Assembly: GCA_012656075.1 (NCBI GenBank)
Contig: JAAKBF010000083.1
Span: 310,001 to 374,000, forward strand
Direction of reading: 5' to 3'
DNA from: Phytophthora hibernalis
Lineage: Eukaryota; Oomycota; Peronosporomycetes; Peronosporales; Peronosporaceae
Length of the DNA stretch: 64,000 nt
Part shown: one piece after another, positions 10,843 to 22,888 of the stretch
Layout: each line of letters starts with the position of its first letter
Numbering within the stretch: the first letter of the stretch is position 1
Made by a program: the position numbers and the translations under genes
The notes under the pieces: generated by a model
Told to the model about the DNA's origin: nothing
Databases searched by the model: none
Seen by the model: only the letters and a program-made list of their open reading frames with translations

Positions 10843-11201
10843 GTTGAAGCGAGCTCTGGCCAATCACTGATTTACATTTACATTTGAGCCAACCCGAGAT
10901 CGCGTCCAATCAATCGCTTAAATCATTGCATGATAAGTTGATTTAGTATCGTCCATCTCCTTAACCAACTGAAATAAGATTTTGTCTCTTTACCGTGGTA
11001 TTCGCTATTGAGCTAATTTCATGACACCAACAGTTTACTATTACATGTTATTCCAAAGAAGGTGAGCCGTGTATAACGATCTATTTCGAAATCTATAAAA
11101 GGAAATAACAAATTCAAAATATAAATTATAATCGACTACAAGATAGTACAGGTTCAACTTCGAAGCAAGCACTTCCGTGTTGCACTTTGCCTTTTGAGTC
11201 G
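10843..11201. promoter_or_regulatory. Divergent intergenic region of the histidine-degradation pair
   Basis: This 359-bp AT-rich spacer lies between the two divergently transcribed catabolic genes (HutI on minus, HutF-M20 on plus) and must contain both promoters. No sharp motif could be assigned by eye. Confidence 0.5.
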
Positions 11202-14134
11202 ATGCGCGCAGCCTTCATTCGCTCTTTGCGTAGACCTCTCTCATATCGCAATCACTCTGCATTCCGCATTCCGCGCGCACACGACCATCACTCCTCCATG
11301 CAGCTCCCTTGCGCCTCCGCCGCGTACGTGCTGGCGCCTGAGCTCACGTGGACCGGCGACAAGTTCGAGCGCGACGTGCACGTGTCCGTAGGCGCCGACG
11401 GTCTCATCCAGTCCGTACAACGAGCCTCCACCTCCACCACGTCCGTACATGAGCTTCCAGGTCGTGCGCTGCTTCCTGGCATGGTAAACGCGCACTCGCA
11501 CGCGTTCCAGCGCGGCCTGCGCGGCCTGGGCGAGACGTACCCCAAGAACTCGGCGCAGAGCAGCTTCTGGACGTGGCGCGAGGAGATGTACAAGCTCGTG
11601 GGCGGCATGAGCGAGCAGCAGATCTACGACCTGACGCGTCAGTGCTTCTCGGAGATGCGTGACGCCGGCATCACGAGTGTGGGCGAGTTCCACTACTTCC
11701 ACCACGGAAGGCCAGGAGAAGGCAAGAACGGACATGCGTTCGCGTACGACGAGACTGTCCTGCGTGCAGCTAAAGAAGTGGGAATCCGCATCGTGCTGCT
11801 GAACGCCTACTACGAGCACGGCGGCTTCCAGCGCGCACCTATGGTGGAGTCCCAGAAGCGCTTCAAGGTGGACTCGCACGAGGTGTACTGGAATCAGATG
11901 GACGCGCTGCAGAAACTGTTGAAGGATGCCCCTACCCAGTCGTTAGGCGTAGTGGCTCACTCGATGCGCGCTGTAGAGGTCCCGGACATTGTCAAGCTGC
12001 ATGAGGAGTCGGTGCGTCGTGGACTGGTCTTCCATATTCACCTGGAGGAGCAGACGAAGGAAGTGGACGACTGCAAGGCTGCACATGATGGAAACACGCC
12101 GATGGGACTGCTGCTGAAGAACCTGAATATCGACGATAAGTTCACCGCTGTGCACTGCACGTGGACTGAGGCGGACGAACTGAAGCAGTTCGTGGACAAG
12201 AAGGGCAACGTGTGCATCTGCCCGCTCACGGAGGTGAGTTGTGAGTGTTTTGTGGGTTTGCTTAGGTGCTTGGGTGTCCTTACATGTTGTAACTTTTTGT
12301 TTAGGGCAATCTGGGAGACGGCTTTCCGTTCATCGCGAGTTGCTCGGACCGTGTTTGCCTTGGTACGGACTGCAACGCTCGTGTGGACATGTGTGAGGAA
12401 ATGCGTTGGCTGGAGTACGCTCACCGCCTGCACGAGAGCAGGAGAGGTGTTTGCACTGATTCCACGTCGGAGACGGATCTGGCAAAGTTACTTTTCCGCT
12501 ACGGCACCAAGAACGGCGCAGAATCACTCAACCTGAAAGTGGTAAGACATTGCTCGAACAGCGGAAGTGGTTTCGAATATGCAGCCTTTTGACACATTTC
12601 GTTTTTCAATACAGGGTGCAATCAAGGAGGGGTATGCCGCCGACTTCGCGCTGGTTGATATTGAGGAGGAGCAGCTGAAGTTCTCTACCCCGTCGTCGCT
12701 TATGGGTGCGTTCATCTTTGGGGCCAATGGATCAAGCGTTGTGAAGGCGACATCTGTAAATGGACAGTGGCGTGAGACGGTATCGAAGAAGCTTGCGCCG
12801 ACGACTACTGCTAAGGATACTGGATCTACTGTCTCCGACGAACATAGGGCCCAGATTGAGGCTGCTGCAGCATTGGCGGATACCAACAGCGACGACGTTG
12901 TGAAGCTTGCGATTGGCCTCAACAGTATCGTCTCGACTTCTGGAGAGGAGGCAGCTGTAGGCAAGGCGATCGGCGACTGGTTGATTGCTCGGGGTTGGCG
13001 CGTGCACATGCAGAAGGTTCCCCCGCAGCCCGATGCTGTGGTGAAGGCGGCCAGGTATGTTTTTCTCTTAGACGAACTGGGCTCATTTGTTGGGCTTACC
13101 ATTGTGTACCTTTGGATGTGTTCAGGTACAACGTGTATGCTACTCGAAGCGAAAGCAAAACCCCGAGTCTTATGTTCAACTCGCACATGGACACCGTTCC
13201 GCCGTACCTTCCTCCACGGATCGACAGCACGACGCTATACGGACGCGGTGCCTGTGATGCTAAGAGTCTTGTTGCTGGCCAAATGATCGCGGCGCAGAAA
13301 CTCGTCGAAGATGGCTTCGGTGACGATGTTCAGCTCCTATTTGTTGTGTCTGAGGAGACCGACCACAGCGGTATGAAGAAGGCAAACGAGTTGAATGTGA
13401 AGCCGGCTCATATGGTTGTGGGCGAGCCTACTGCTTTGAAGATGTCGAAGATGCAGAAGGGTGTCCTCAAAATTCAACTCACGCAGGAGGGTGTTGCAGC
13501 ACACAGCGGTAAGGCATACTGTGTTAACGTTAACTTGGCCCAATACTCGTCGTCAACTAACTCTGATCGAATTAGGATACCCACACTTGGGCGACTCGGC
13601 CATCGATCCGATGATAGACGTCCTGTACGACTTGAAGAAGGAAAACTGGCCGACGACCGAGGAATACGGGAACACGGACCTGAACATTGGCATGCTCAAC
13701 GGCGGCCAAGCCGCAAACGCTTTGGCCGAGCAGTCGTCGGCGATGCTCATGTTCCGTTTGGTGACGGACCCCGACGTCATATACAAGCGAGTTGAGGTAA
13801 GAGAGATCAGTGTGATTGGATCGCATTGTTTCGCATCGCATTCTAACTGGTGCATCTTCAATTGCAGGAAATCGTGGCCGGACGTGTGGGCATGAAGCTT
13901 TACACAGCTAATGCCCCTGTGCACTTGACTACCGTTGAGGGTTACGACACGGGAATCGCATGCTTCAACACGGATATTCCCTACTTTGACTTCGACGGCA
14001 AGGCGTACTTGGTCGGTGCGGGTAGTATCACGGATGCTCATTGCCCGCGAGAGTTCATCATGCTTGATGATCTGAAGAGCGTTGCTGGCTACTACTTCAC
14101 GCTGGGTAAGCGGTTGATCGAGGTCGGTAAATGA
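11202..14134 (+). CDS. hutF: Formiminoglutamate deiminase (HutF) fused to an M20 metallopeptidase, six exons
   Basis: Residues ~34-480 are an amidohydrolase of the formimidoylglutamate deiminase type: HxH at 98/100 (MVNAHSHAFQRG), GEFHYFHH, HIHLEEQ, AVHCTW, CPLTEGNLGDGFP, LGTDCNARVDMCEE. Residues ~516-859 are an M20 (ArgE/DapE/acetylornithine deacetylase-like) hydrolase: metal ligands H590 and D592 in NSHMDTVPP, D614 in GRGACDAKS, catalytic pair E646-E647 in SEETDHSG, and the HSG/late His region. Exons: 11202-12233, 12305-12541, 12615-13054, 13126-13508, 13576-13796, 13868-14134; all introns are GT-AG and 67-73 bp. The HutF end and M20 start lie in one exon (third), so the fusion is read directly. 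Predicted 859 aa. HutF makes N-formylglutamate; the M20 part may deformylate it (inference). An Arg-rich N terminus (residues 1-32) precedes an alternative ATG at 11298. Confidence 0.9.
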
Positions 14135-14330
14135 GCTCTGTATCGATACACGTTGATTCAGGTCGGTCAGACTGTTCCTGTGGATAGAATTCATTTCTAC
14201 AAATGTTGTAGAAGGCACGGACACCTAAATGAAGCTGTTCTTCACTGAATCTCGTATATGTACTACGTAGTATTACGCGAAAACAAGCAAAACGCGAAGA
14301 ACACTGGCTGGCGAGACCATGGCGATGGGA

Positions 14331-16571
14331 TTACGCTGGAGTCAGAGTCTTCCCAGCATGAGCCTTCAAATCGAATTGTATCGGATCCAGATTTCCCCAC
14401 TCGGAACGCCAATCTATTCTTCGAGCGGAGAAATTAACACCAATGTGCTTTTGGTAGTTCTCAAAGCTTCGCACCGTCCCAAAGGCATGCTTACCCAAAT
14501 CGCCTGGGCTGTCAGAAGCCTCGTCAACATGTAGCAAATGTTTGACGAACTGAGCAGACGAAGCTCGACAGAATTTCGATTCCTTGTTTTCTATCTCCTG
14601 GAAAACAGGGCGATACGCTCGCGTCCAGAGGTGGTAGACCACAGCTTCTGAAGGGGTGAAGAAATCCCACCCGGAAGTCCAGAGTCGCGCAGCCATCGAA
14701 GACTCTTCTCCAAAAACAAGAAACGCAGTGTTTCATCGTATGGTACTTCCGCGATCACTTTTGACGACGAGAACGCAAAACCAGCAGCCCAGAAAAGCGA
14801 AGGCAGTGGTCTACACAAATCAAAACACGAAATGTAAGCATACACTTTGCCGAACAAACAGAGACTCTCTTGACTTATACACTCACCTGGTCGCTTTTTT
14901 CGCAAGTATTTTGCCAGTTTGGCGCAGCATGCTGTTCTCGTCGAACGAAGAGGCACAAAGGAGTGTGGGGCGACACTCCGCAGAGACCTAACGTTATAAC
15001 AGAGTACGGAAAACACGCAACAGCGCAGTCAGATATCTGACGAAAATGATCGCTTGGTGCCAGATCTTACCTCATTTGGAAGCGTGTAGCCTAGCGGATA
15101 CGTCGTCAAGATAGACTTCTCCGACGAGCATTTTCCCAGCTCATCGATCAGGAAACAGTCCCATCCAGGACGAAAGCGCATGTGGCTATCGATCTGGAGG
15201 TAGTACTCTTCTCCCTGCCACAGCTTCTGTGCCTGGGAACGGGCTACGCATGGACCCGCAGCCTTCCGATATTCCACAGAGCGCACACGAACCTTGCCTG
15301 TAGAGTACTTAGTCTTCAAGTAAGCATGGGTATCGTCATCATTGTCCACCTGCAAGCAAATTCCGATGGAAATTCTGTCTGAAATGTTGCTTGTGCCAAC
15401 AAGTCATCAACTGTGTGCCTGCACTCTGAGTCACGGTAGCTTGGAATTGTGACGAAAATGGCAGCTTGCTGCATGTGGGGGTGGTTAGTGTGATTTCCTG
15501 TAACTGAGGGTAGTGGACGTGGTACAGATACATCTGCACTTCCTGTAAGCTTCACGTGAGGCTTGCCGTAGTACCATATTGTCACAGCCTTGCGCTCGCG
15601 ATACGTCGGCAAAACTTCGTGCTCGACATCAAGGCTCCGGAACACCACGAGCGTATCCAATGTAGGTGGAATATCCCAGTTACTCTTTGGTAAAAGTTGG
15701 GACTCTTTCAAGTGAACGCGTAGCTGACCGCCATGTTCCGTTTCCCACTGATCGTTCAAATAATACACACATGTAACGAGACGGACGAGTCCATCCTTAA
15801 ACATTGCACCCCGTTCATCTCTTTGCGCGTTCGAGTATGTGTCAAAGTGCGTGACAAATCGGGCCCCATCTCCTGGCTGAGCAGCACATTACACGAACCC
15901 ACGTCAGCTCAAGACTACGAGACCCATCACTACAACGTACGAAGATAGCAAATTGCGTCGACACCACGTTACGCAAATCCAACTCGTGCGAAACTTTCTT
16001 GAGTCCATACACGAGAGATTCCACTCGTCTGCGAAGGTACATAATTGCCGGACTAACGTTCTTCTCCCCTCCATCAGCGCGTTTAGATCACCCGGTGTTT
16101 GAATCCAATGGATTTTGTCTCCTCTTACCGCCCGATCGTTGCGTAAATTGTCTCCAGCTCCAACTTTTGCCTCATGGAACGTATCACTCTGCGTCAGCTC
16201 TGTCAACGCGTCTCTCACCGCCAGAGCGTTCTGTCGTCCTAGAAATCCCTCCTTCACCACGAACCCAGGAGACTCCGGGTGCTGTAACACTGCAAACGAA
16301 TACATCATCAATATTTTAATTTAAAATGTCAATAATTGGCTCTTATAACCCACGCACCGAAGAGTTCTGACGGATTGAGTCTCTGAGAGCTCGGAATTGA
16401 GGATTTTGCGCGTATCTTCGCTTCGTTAACAGCAGAAGGGGGACTAGTGTCCTGCTGCTTAGGATTCGGTGCTGTAGGAGCGGTAGGAGGATGCAATTTG
16501 GCCCCTAAAGAGGCCTCTACCAGCGCCTGAAGCTGCGGCGACAGCGTGTTCAGCAGCGTTTTCGTCTCCAT
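14331..16571 (-). CDS. Prolyl 4-hydroxylase / GT60 GlcNAc-transferase fusion (PhyA-Gnt1 type)
   Basis: The N-terminal half is a 2-oxoglutarate Fe(II) prolyl hydroxylase: STQFAIF joined across an intron to PGDGARFVTHFDTY (HxD), then EHEVLPTYRERKAVTIWYYG (distal His and Arg). The C-terminal half is a GlcNAc-transferase of family GT60: FVTIPSYRDSECRHT, YYLQIDSHMRFRPGWD, MAARLWTSGWDFFTPSEAV. In other protists these two activities hydroxylate and then glycosylate Skp1 in the cytoplasm. Exon 1 is 16571-16358, exon 2 is 16289-15941, exon 3 starts at 15876; two more introns follow (about 15071-14995 and 14889-14816). Both domains are open in one frame at 15804-15316, which proves fusion. Single missing bases break the frame near 16087, 15382-15384 and 14712-14716; repairing each restores conserved sequence, so assembly error is likely. 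Skp1 as substrate is inferred. Confidence 0.8.
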
Positions 16572-16695
16572 TTCTAAAGATTATAGAATCAGATTTCCCG
16601 AAATTCGGGTTTCTGATTCCAATCAATCCTTCTGATTCCATTAGAATCAGTTTTAAATCGGATCGGTTTTGGTGGTCAAGGACACTGTTGACTTG
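16572..16695. promoter_or_regulatory. Short divergent promoter with GAATCAGA repeats
   Basis: Only 124 bp separate the ATG of the PhyA-Gnt1 gene from that of ELP1. The spacer has four copies of the same core in both orientations: AGAATCAGA (16585-16593), TTCTGATTCC (16611-16620), TTCTGATTCCA (16630-16640) and TTAGAATCAG (16641-16650). They look like binding sites for one factor. No TATA box was noted. Confidence 0.5.
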
Positions 16696-19600
16696 ATGCG
16701 CAACTTGGTGTCGCTGCAGCGGCGCGTGTGGGCGCTAGAGACGTCCTCCGCGCGCACCGACCAGTGCGTCGCGTTTGCCTCCATACCAGGCGACTCGCAG
16801 GTGTTTTTCTTGCGCGCTAGTGGCCGCATCGAGTCGCTGCAGCTCGAAGAAGAAGATGTGCAGCGTCCATCCAAAGACCTGGAGCTGTTCCTAGAGTTAC
16901 GCGAGTTTGTGGAGGATTCAGCCGCTTCTACTGGATGCTGGAAGTGGATGAGTTATGTGGCGGAGCTCAATGCACTGGTTTGCGCTTCTACGAGCGGATC
17001 GCTCGTCTCCGTGGACGTGGACGCCATCGACGGCGAAGAAGTCGGCGGTGTGGACAGCGGCCTGCGTGCAGTGGCGTGGAGCGACAACCAGGAGGTGCTG
17101 GCACTTGTCACAGGTGCAGGATCATTGCTGGTTATGAGCAACGATTGGGAGGTGCTGCACGAGACGGAGATTGCTGTCTCTTTGCCATCGGAGCTCGAGT
17201 TGGGCAGATACGGACAAGATGACGAGCAGTGGCGTTGTGAACTCTGCTGGCGAGAGGACTCCAAGTTTATTGCACTGAATGTGACGACAAAGGAGATGCA
17301 GAGTGGAGCTGAGGTGCACAAGGTGCTGGTGTTCACGGAGCAGCTGGAGTGTCACGCTATTGGAAGACTTGAAGACGGACGCGCGATCCCGGGTCTTGGT
17401 GCGGCGCTGCATTGGAGTCAGAGTCTCGCGTTGATTGCAAGCAGTGAAGTGAGAAAAACAGACTGGTTGTGGTGTTTTTCGAGCGCAATGGACTGCGCCA
17501 CGGCGAGTTCGTCATTCCGGCGACGTACCGCGCACCGGAGTATTGCGTGGGTAGCGTGCGCTGGAATGCGTCGTCAGATACACTTGTTGTGAGTTTGCAT
17601 CCGACTGGTGGTGCAGACAACCAGCAAACGGCTGTGCAACTATGGTCGAGGAATAATTACCACTGGTATCTGAAGCAGGAGCTCCAATTGTCCAGTGAAG
17701 ACCAACTTGTTGATTTTGCCTGGGATGAAGAAAACGCTGGTCGATTGAGTCTTCTCACTAGCTCGTCATCTACACAAGAACTGAATTTTTACGAGCATGA
17801 ATTTGCTTGGGACATCTGCAGTGTTGAGACTGAGCGTCTACAGCTTCCGTCGCCTCGGCCAAAACACGAGCGAGAAGTAGACAAAGAGACACCACCTCAG
17901 CGTCAGAGCATTGCGGTGACCGGGGTAATCGATGGATCAAAGCTGCTGCTGACGCCGTTGCACCGTGCAATGGTGCCACTCCCTTTGCACTTTCTCAGGC
18001 CACATTCGACGCGACAATTAACTCAGTTGTGTTCGATTCCCAGACCGAGGCGTTACTTGTGCTGCTTGCTAACGGCACTGTGGTGCTGGTGGAGAACTAC
18101 CTCACTCCAGCTGACGCACGAGCCTCGGCAGCAGGTTTACCCCTGCATCCTCGGCTGCCGCTCAAAACCGTAACCCAGTAGCACCAATCTCGATGACGGC
18201 TGTTGGATTGACTCAAACCATGGCAAATGACGACCCTTTCAAGCTTGAAAGTTTGCTCTGGGTTCGTTTCAGTGCCGAGTCTCGCCAGCTAGTTTTTGCT
18301 GGAAAGAGTGGACGTCAAGACCAGCTCGTGCTTTGCTCGTTTGACTGCCTTAATGCAGCAACAGATAGTGAAGCAACCGCCAATGTTCACTGTATTGACT
18401 TGTTCGATACCCGCACAGCTTGCGAAGTACAACAGGCGGGTTCAATGGACGACCCAGGGATGACTGATGGCAGCTCGGTCTTCCTGGCAGTGCAGACGCA
18501 CAGTGGTGTTGTGTACACGCTGAGTGCTTTGTCCGTGGCGTCGCTGGTACCAACTCAAGTATCGGGTAAGTTTTCAGCGTTCACGCATTTAACAGTGCTC
18601 AATTGCCAGGCTGTTCTGGAGGAGCAAAGCGAGTCGACAGATGAAAGCCTTTTGGTGATTGGACTCGAAAGCTCGAGTGCGAGGCTGTACGTGAATGGCC
18701 ATCTTATGGCGTCAGCTTGTTCATCATTCCATTACAGTGCGCTGTCATCGGTGCTCTTATTCACGACACAAGGACGCGAGTCACAACTGCGTATTACTCC
18801 GTTGAATTGTCTGCGTCGTTACTACCGTGATCAAGACCCGTCAACTCCAGGACGCAATACTGTCACATTTGAATCGCGCACAATTGAGCGTGGTGCTCTC
18901 CTAGTAGCAACGGTGGGTCAGCGAGCCAGCGTCATTGTGCAGATGCCACGCGGAAATCTTGAGTGTATGGCTCCAAGGCTACTGGTGCTTGCTCTTGTCG
19001 TTCAACAAATCAAAACCCACGAGTTTCCTGCGGCATTAGAGATTTGCCGTCGCCACCGCCTTGACTTGAACGTGCTTGTCGACTTCAACCCTCAAGCGTT
19101 CATTGAAAGCTTCCCGCGATTTCTTTTGAAGCGTTTTCTTTCGACAAGACCGGCTGCAGTAATTAGTGACCGGCTATGCCTATTCATCACCAACTTGCAT
19201 TCCGTTGACGTGTGGGCCACGAAGTACGGCCCGTTGCTCGAGCCATTTACTGCGAAGAAACACACTGATGGAGTGCAACAGGAAAATGGTGTGGCATACG
19301 ATGCAGAAGAGAAGGTCAATACTGTCTGCCAGGCGTTCATGCGGGCAGCTCAAGAATTAGAGAGTGTTGGGAAGGAAGCGAGAGCCGCTCTGTTGCTTCC
19401 ATTCGTTACGGCTGCTGTAAAGCAGTCGCCTCCACGGTTTGATGACGCCCTGGGCAAAATTGAGAATTTGCTTCATCAGAGCAAGCAAGGAGTAGATGCA
19501 AGTATTTCATCACACAACCGAGCGGCAGCAACGCGTGCTATTAAGCATCTCATCATCCTGACAGATGCGGACAGCCTATACTCGGAAGCATTAGGGTTGT

Positions 19601-21057
19601 ATGATCTGGAGCTTGTGCGAACGGTGGCTACCCATTCACAGCGGGACCCAAAGGAATATGTGCCATTCCTTGACCGTGTGGCCCAGCTAGAAAATGAAAA
19701 CTGGCGAAAGTACACCATCGACGTTCATCTTGGACGACGTACACGTGCGCTGGCCCACTTAAGCGCCCTCATTAATGATACCAGTGAGGATGACGAGGAA
19801 GAAAAGAACAGACTGCGGACTCTGGCACTGGAGCTGATCCAGCAGGGCAAGCTGTATGATCAGGCTCTTAAATTGTTCCCTCTTGCGGCTGTCAAGCGTT
19901 CTGCATCCCTGAGCGACCGCTCTTTCAGGCGACAAATTCTTACACTCAAGGGTGACTTTCTTGAGATTGAAAAGAAGTATGAAGCTGCAGCGTACGTGTA
20001 TTTGTCAGCTTCGGAAAAGGAGAAGGCACGAAGCGCATTTATTGCTGGTAACAAGTGGCAAATGGCGTTGGCACTAAGTTCTCGCGATCAACAGACTCCC
20101 GAAAAGTTGCGCAGCGAAGCGTATACAATTGCAGAAGAGCTTCTCAACAAGCACCGGGAACAACAAGGCGGAGCTGTTGACGGTATTCTCGCTGTAGCAA
20201 GAATTTACGTCGAGTACTGCAATGATATTGACGAAGCAGTGGCGCTTCTAGTTACACGGCAGCAATGGTCAGAGGCTTTGCGTGTAGCTTACCTGCACAA
20301 ACGTGACGACTTGGTGGAGAGTGATGTCGAAACGGGGGTGTTGCAGGGTTCTGATGACGTCCAAGAGGAATTGGAGCGCAAGGAGAAGATGTATGTAAAG
20401 CACTGGAAGCGCTTGTCTACTATTCGTGAGCAAAAGCGGCTTTTCAAGCTGCATGGCATTGATGGTAGCCGGTGTGATCACGGTAATGAAGGAGATGGTG
20501 ACACTGATGCTGGTAGCATTCGCTCTGGTGCTTCGAGCGCTGCGGACAGTGCTCTCTCCAATGTGTCCATGAGCTCGGTAGGAAGTCACAACAGTGCTGC
20601 TAGCATTGGTAATTTCTCGATGCAATCACTGTCAATGGCGACGGCTAGCCACTTTTACGCAACGCAAACCCTGGGGGATGCTGGCAAGAAACCCAAGACC
20701 AAGGTAAAGCACGGAGGTACCCCGTCACGTCGAGAGCGACGAAAGAGAATGAAGGAGGGTAGTGCCGATGAGGAGGCCTATGTTGCGCAGCAGCTTTCTG
20801 AATTGCGCCCCAATGCGGCCTTAGCACGCGAGGTGGGCGCTCTACTCGAAATGTTGATCTTCTTTGGACATGTGCAACAAGCACAGAAGCTACAGTCGCA
20901 ACTTGCTGGCTTTGAACAGTGCGTCGCGGACAAGACAATGCCGGCACCGATAGATGGTATCTCAAGCAAAACTACTATTATCAGTGAGCACCAAGGTGAT
21001 GAAGGCCAGGGATCTGCAGTATATCCGCAGTGGCAGTTGGAAGCTTTGCGAGGATAA
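16696..21057 (+). CDS. ELP1: Elongator complex protein 1 (ELP1/IKI3)
   Basis: This is the scaffold of the Elongator complex, which modifies wobble uridine in tRNA. The ATG at 16696 gives the family start MRNL. The N-terminal half is a two-propeller WD40 region (VVFFERNGLRHGEF near 17469 is diagnostic). The C-terminal half is a helical TPR solenoid with the conserved basic patch SRRERRKRMKEGS near 20729-20765. No intron was seen; length would be about 1455 aa, slightly longer than the human protein. The frame is broken three times by an apparent single missing base: in AAAAA at 17454-17458, near 17976-17984, and in TTT at 18136-18138. Restoring one base in each gives continuous conserved protein, so the gene is probably intact in the organism. 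Divergent from PhyA-Gnt1. Confidence 0.9.
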
Positions 21058-21597
21058 TACCACGACTTCAGTGGAGAATAAAATCAGATTGCCTCGTCGC
21101 CCAACGTTGGGGTCGACTCCAGCATTTCCAAGTCTTAGCTTGAAGCATTCGAGAATTGTTTACTGCAAGAAGGAAGAACCCTAAACGATTTCGCTGGAGT
21201 GTTCCTAACAAACCATTTCTCGGTTACGCTGTAGAATGCCGTGTTTGAAGCTGCCAGTATGCGTGGTTGCAGTCGTCGGAGAGTACGAAAGCTTCGTGCG
21301 GTTGTTCATGACAGCCTACGCTCAAGATGAAATTGACTGCGCCAACCCCGTTTGCGCTTCCTGGAACCAAGTCAGCAGGGTAGACCCATGTCCATGCAAG
21401 GGCAAGTGAGCAATGAATTGACTACACGACGGAATACCGAGAGGGAAATCGCTGGAGTGCGTTAAAACTCGGATGAAGGTCACCAATTCACGAGTCATGC
21501 GGCCAAACGGATCAAATCTATTGAATGTGACCCAGGGGTTCTTGGTTTAGAACTCAATTCGGCCCGACCATGTACCTTACATGTATGCTGTTGTGCT
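21058..21597. other. Spacer between ELP1 and flavohemoglobin copy
   Basis: Only one small open frame (21236-21409, listed separately) deserves mention. No RNA gene was seen. Confidence 0.5.
21236..21409 (+). CDS. Small Cys-containing open frame, 57 aa
   Basis: An ATG at 21236 opens 57 codons with six cysteines, three of them late (CANPVC then DPCPCKGK). The even Cys number and CPC tail resemble small secreted Cys-rich proteins or an exon of one, but there is no proper signal peptide from this ATG. I do not recognise a family. It could be chance. Confidence 0.2.
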   Translation: MPCLKLPVCVVAVVGEYESFVRLFMTAYAQDEIDCANPVCASWNQVSRVDPCPCKGK

Positions 21598-22888
21598 TTA
21601 CGGATCGATATTCTGTGTGGTGCCGAAGTACTCGAAATGCAGCTGAGCCGCCGGTGCTTTCAATTTCATGGTGAGCGACTTGTGTACAGTTGACATGAAG
21701 CCCGCGGGGCCGCAGAAGTAGAAATCGCAGTCCTTGGACGGCAGCCACTTCTCTAGCTGGTTCACGTCAAACTTGCCGTAGACAGTGTGAGCCGTCACGA
21801 AGTCGTTCTTCATGGCGATACTCTCAATGTGGTCACCGAAAGCGCGGACGTTGGGACTACAGGCGTACTGCACAAACACAACTGGCTGCTTGGTAGTATT
21901 TGACGCCACGAGGTGCTCGAGCATGCTCAGCAACGGGGTAAACCCCACGCCGCCACCAGGAACACGAGCGGCTTGGTGGACGGCTTCTCCGTCTCGAGAA
22001 AGAAATGTCCGCACGGAACACCAACGTGCAGGATGCTGCCGACCTTGACGTCATTGTGCAAGTGGGAGGAGACCACACCAGCGGGGATATCCTTGTCAGC
22101 GTCACCAGACTCCTTCTTGACGGAGATGCGGTAAAGGTTTGTCCTGGAGCGGACGACACGCTGTAGTTGCGAACGATGGATCGACTCTTCTGGAGGTTGT
22201 CAAACTTGAGCGAGAGGAACTGTCCGGGCTGGAAGGTCATAAGCGTCTTCGATGGGTCAACACTCTCCAGGTAGAACGAGGTTACTTCGTCGCTCTCCTT
22301 GACCTTGCGAGCCACGCGCAGCTCGCGGAATCCGGCCCAGCCGCCAGGCATTTGCTCCAGCTCATCGCGCATATTGTCCTCAGCCTGGATAAGGAGGTCA
22401 GCGAGGAACCAGTAGGCTTCCTTCCACGCGTCAATGATCTCGTCCGTTGCGGCGTCCTTGAGGACTATCTTGATGGCACGAAGGAGGCAACCACCGACAA
22501 TGGGGTAGTGCTTAGCACGGATGTCGAGACTCACGTGCTTATGCACCATTCGTGGCACAGCGTCACCGAGGTTGCTCAGCTTGTCACAGTTGGCAGCAAA
22601 GCCAATGACAGCGTTGGCAAGCGATGTTGCCTGACGTGACACTCCGGGCGGTGCCCCACCCTTGGTAGAGCCGGCGACGCGGTGGTGGGACATATTGAAG
22701 AGGTTCTACACCTCCGGGAACTCGCTGAACATCATGCCGTACATGGTGGAGGTGATCTCGGTGCCGTGTTCCTTGACGACGGGTGCAGTGGCCTTGAGGA
22801 TGGCGATGGTGGTGGCGGACATGGGTTTGGGGCTGGCCGAGTTTGTTGTGCTACTTGGTGGGGCCGCTGTGTTTTCGTGGGGAGCCAT
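21598..22888 (-). pseudogene. Flavohemoglobin copy 2, broken
   Basis: This is an inverted near-identical copy of the gene at 24003-25454. The ATG is at 22888 (MAPHENTAAPPSS). The first ~25 residues differ from copy 1; from KPMSA onward the DNA is almost identical. Breaks: a TAG replaces the CAG of PEVQNLFN near 22709; one T is missing in the run at 22133-22135 (TTT, TTTT in copy 1); one base is missing near 21957-21961 (LSGGVGF region). The last part diverges again after HKS and stops at 21598, so the C-terminal membrane tail of copy 1 is absent. The TAG is a true substitution; the two missing bases could be assembly errors. Best read as a decaying paralogue, perhaps rescued in part by gene conversion. 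Confidence 0.8.

Noticed and set aside
10372..10887. 171-codon plus frame inside the imidazolonepropionase gene
   Set aside because: Antisense shadow of a fully conserved gene.
16012..16050. 29-bp intron in the hydroxylase part
   Set aside because: A GT...AG pair exists but is far shorter than the 67-95 bp introns here; a missing base upstream explains the frame better.
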